A stretch of DNA of 5,774 bases from Acidilobaceae archaeon (lineage in GTDB: Archaea > Thermoproteota > Thermoprotei_A > Sulfolobales > Acidilobaceae): NCBI GenBank assembly GCA_027039295.1, contig JALWEW010000008.1:1-5774 (forward strand). The letters are read 5' to 3'. Shown here piece by piece: positions 4,789-5,774 of the stretch. Position 1 is the first letter of the stretch. The number at the start of each line of letters is the position of its first letter. The position numbers and the translations under genes are program-made. The notes below the pieces were generated by a model, which had not been told where the DNA came from, made no database searches, and saw nothing but the letters and a program-made list of their open reading frames with translations.

Positions 4789-5774
4789 GTGGAGTGGGTC
4801 GTACTCATACGCTACTCCGAGATAGCCGTTAAGGGCCCCAGCACGAGGGCACGCATGGAGTCGTTATTGAAGCGCAACATAGAGGACGCCCTGGCCAGCC
4901 TGGGGGCCGGTGGCGCTGTGGAGATAGCTGACGGTAGGCTCATCCTAAGAGACCCCAAGCCCGACCCTAGGGCAGCGGCGCTCGCCTCCTCGAGGGTATT
5001 CGGCGTGAAGAGTGTTAGCCCAGCCCTGGAAGTGGGGTTCAACAGCCTAGAGGATCTCTCCGAGAAGGCTGTCGAGTTCTTCGGGGATCGAGTGAGGGGG
5101 AGAATCTTCAGGGTCCGCGCCCGCAGGGTGGGCTCGCATCCCTTCACAAGCAAGGACATCGAGAAGGTGGTGGGCGCCCGCCTCCTCGAGGCAGGGGCTA
5201 GAGGCGTGAACCTCGAAGAGCCCGAGTACACGGCTTACGTGGAAGTCAGAGGGTGGAGGGCCTACTTCTACGATGAAGTGATAGGGGGTCCCGGAGGCTT
5301 GCCCGTGGGTAGTGAGGGCCCAGTCCTCCTGTTATTCAGTGGAGGCTTCGACTCGACCGCTGCCGCCTGGCTTCTAATGAAGAGGGGTTCAACATTATCA
5401 CTCGTCTACTACGACCTCGGTGTGAGGAGGGCGCTCCTGACCGCTCTCGACGTAGCCCTCACCCTGGTGAGGGAGTGGGGCTTCGGGCACGATCCGGCAT
5501 TCTACATCGCCGACTTCAACCCCGTAGCCTCGAGAGCGCGGGGCCTCGTGAGGCCCGAGTACAGGGTGCTAGCCATTAGGAGGGCCATGATGGAGCACGC
5601 GGCCCTCCTAGCTCGCCGCGAGGGCTTCGAAGCCATAGCCACGGGTGAGAATATAGGCCAGGTGGCCAGCCAGACCCTGCGGAACATGCGCCTCATATCA
5701 GAGGGCATAGGGGTGCCCGTCCTCAGGCCCCTAGCATGCTTCGATAAGGACGAGACGATAGCCCTAACCAGGCG
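4789..5774 (+). CDS. thiI: tRNA 4-thiouridine synthase ThiI, 3' end beyond window
   Basis: ThiI adenylates U8 of tRNA and replaces its oxygen with sulfur to give 4-thiouridine; in some organisms it also supplies sulfur for thiamine. The 328 residues present cover three parts. The N-terminal ferredoxin-like region holds IRYSEIAVKG at 7-16 and KRNIEDAL at 28-35. The THUMP domain holds FRVRARRVGSHPFTSKDIE at 107-125 and YVEVRGWRAYFYDEVIGGPGGLPVG at 150-174. The PP-loop ATP-pyrophosphatase domain holds LLFSGGFDST at 181-190, ATGENIGQVASQTLRNMRL at 284-302 and VLRPLACFDKDETI at 311-324. All key motifs are intact. Archaeal ThiI usually ends near 380-400 residues without a rhodanese domain, so roughly 50-70 residues should follow the window edge. 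The GTG start is supported by GGGGGAG four bases upstream. It is divergent from the 151-residue/glycosylase operon and shares a short promoter region with it. Confidence 0.93.
   Translation, partial: MEWVVLIRYSEIAVKGPSTRARMESLLKRNIEDALASLGAGGAVEIADGRLILRDPKPDPRAAALASSRVFGVKSVSPALEVGFNSLEDLSEKAVEFFGDRVRGRIFRVRARRVGSHPFTSKDIEKVVGARLLEAGARGVNLEEPEYTAYVEVRGWRAYFYDEVIGGPGGLPVGSEGPVLLLFSGGFDSTAAAWLLMKRGSTLSLVYYDLGVRRALLTALDVALTLVREWGFGHDPAFYIADFNPVASRARGLVRPEYRVLAIRRAMMEHAALLARREGFEAIATGENIGQVASQTLRNMRLISEGIGVPVLRPLACFDKDETIALTR

Noticed and set aside
4812..5231. A 139-residue - strand open frame inside thiI
   Set aside because: The opposite strand encodes intact ThiI motifs; this frame is Ser/Arg/Leu-rich shadow sequence.
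1..5774. CRISPR arrays, tRNA or rRNA genes, insertion sequences, attachment sites
   Set aside because: No regularly spaced repeats, cloverleaf-like segments, transposase motifs or terminal inverted repeats were seen; nearly every base is covered by convincing coding sequence.

Overview
The window looks like a chromosomal segment of a hyperthermophilic crenarchaeon (Thermoproteota), most likely Desulfurococcales or a relative. The evidence is an archaeal-type primase large subunit tail, archaeal wyosine-pathway genes, Arg codons dominated by AGG/AGA, frequent ATA and CTA codons, high GC, very tight gene packing, and start codons that are nearly all TTG or GTG. There are no mobile elements, RNA genes or CRISPR arrays, and no gene-free stretch over 100 bases. 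This is core chromosome with some poorly characterised genes, not a defence island.

Layout. (1) Positions 2-327, + strand: the 3' end of the DNA primase large subunit gene (priL), read in two frames joined by an apparent one-base frameshift near 50-53. It converges on and overlaps the next gene by 47 bases. (2) Positions 281-1730, - strand: two overlapping genes, a Trm5a-type methyltransferase (taw21/taw22-like, TTG start at 1730) followed by taw3. Both act on G37 of tRNA-Phe in wyosine synthesis. (3) Positions 1731-1795: a short divergent promoter with an AT-rich core at its midpoint and a perfect 12-bp palindrome. (4) Positions 1796-2077, + strand: a 93-residue winged-helix protein. (5) Positions 2089-3165, - strand: a beta-rich protein with a C-terminal CARDB/Ig-like domain and no signal peptide. 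(6) Positions 3224-4716, - strand: a two-gene operon, an unrecognised 151-residue protein followed 8 bases later by a 342-residue helix-hairpin-helix glycosylase-like protein. (7) Positions 4717-4788: a second symmetric divergent promoter, built on a palindromic TATA-like element. (8) Position 4789 to the window end, + strand: thiI (tRNA 4-thiouridine synthase), running off the edge.

Three genes are tRNA-modification enzymes (Trm5a, Taw3, ThiI). The most interesting product is the 342-residue protein. Its core has the layout I associate with queuosine-salvage Qng1/DUF2419 and with OGG/AGOG glycosylases: a Lys-Lys-Ala helix, then Val-Pro-Val-Asp. It ends in an unusual eight-cysteine tail. Its position beside tRNA-modification genes and its co-transcription with a small unknown beta-rich protein make it the best candidate here for an undescribed activity.
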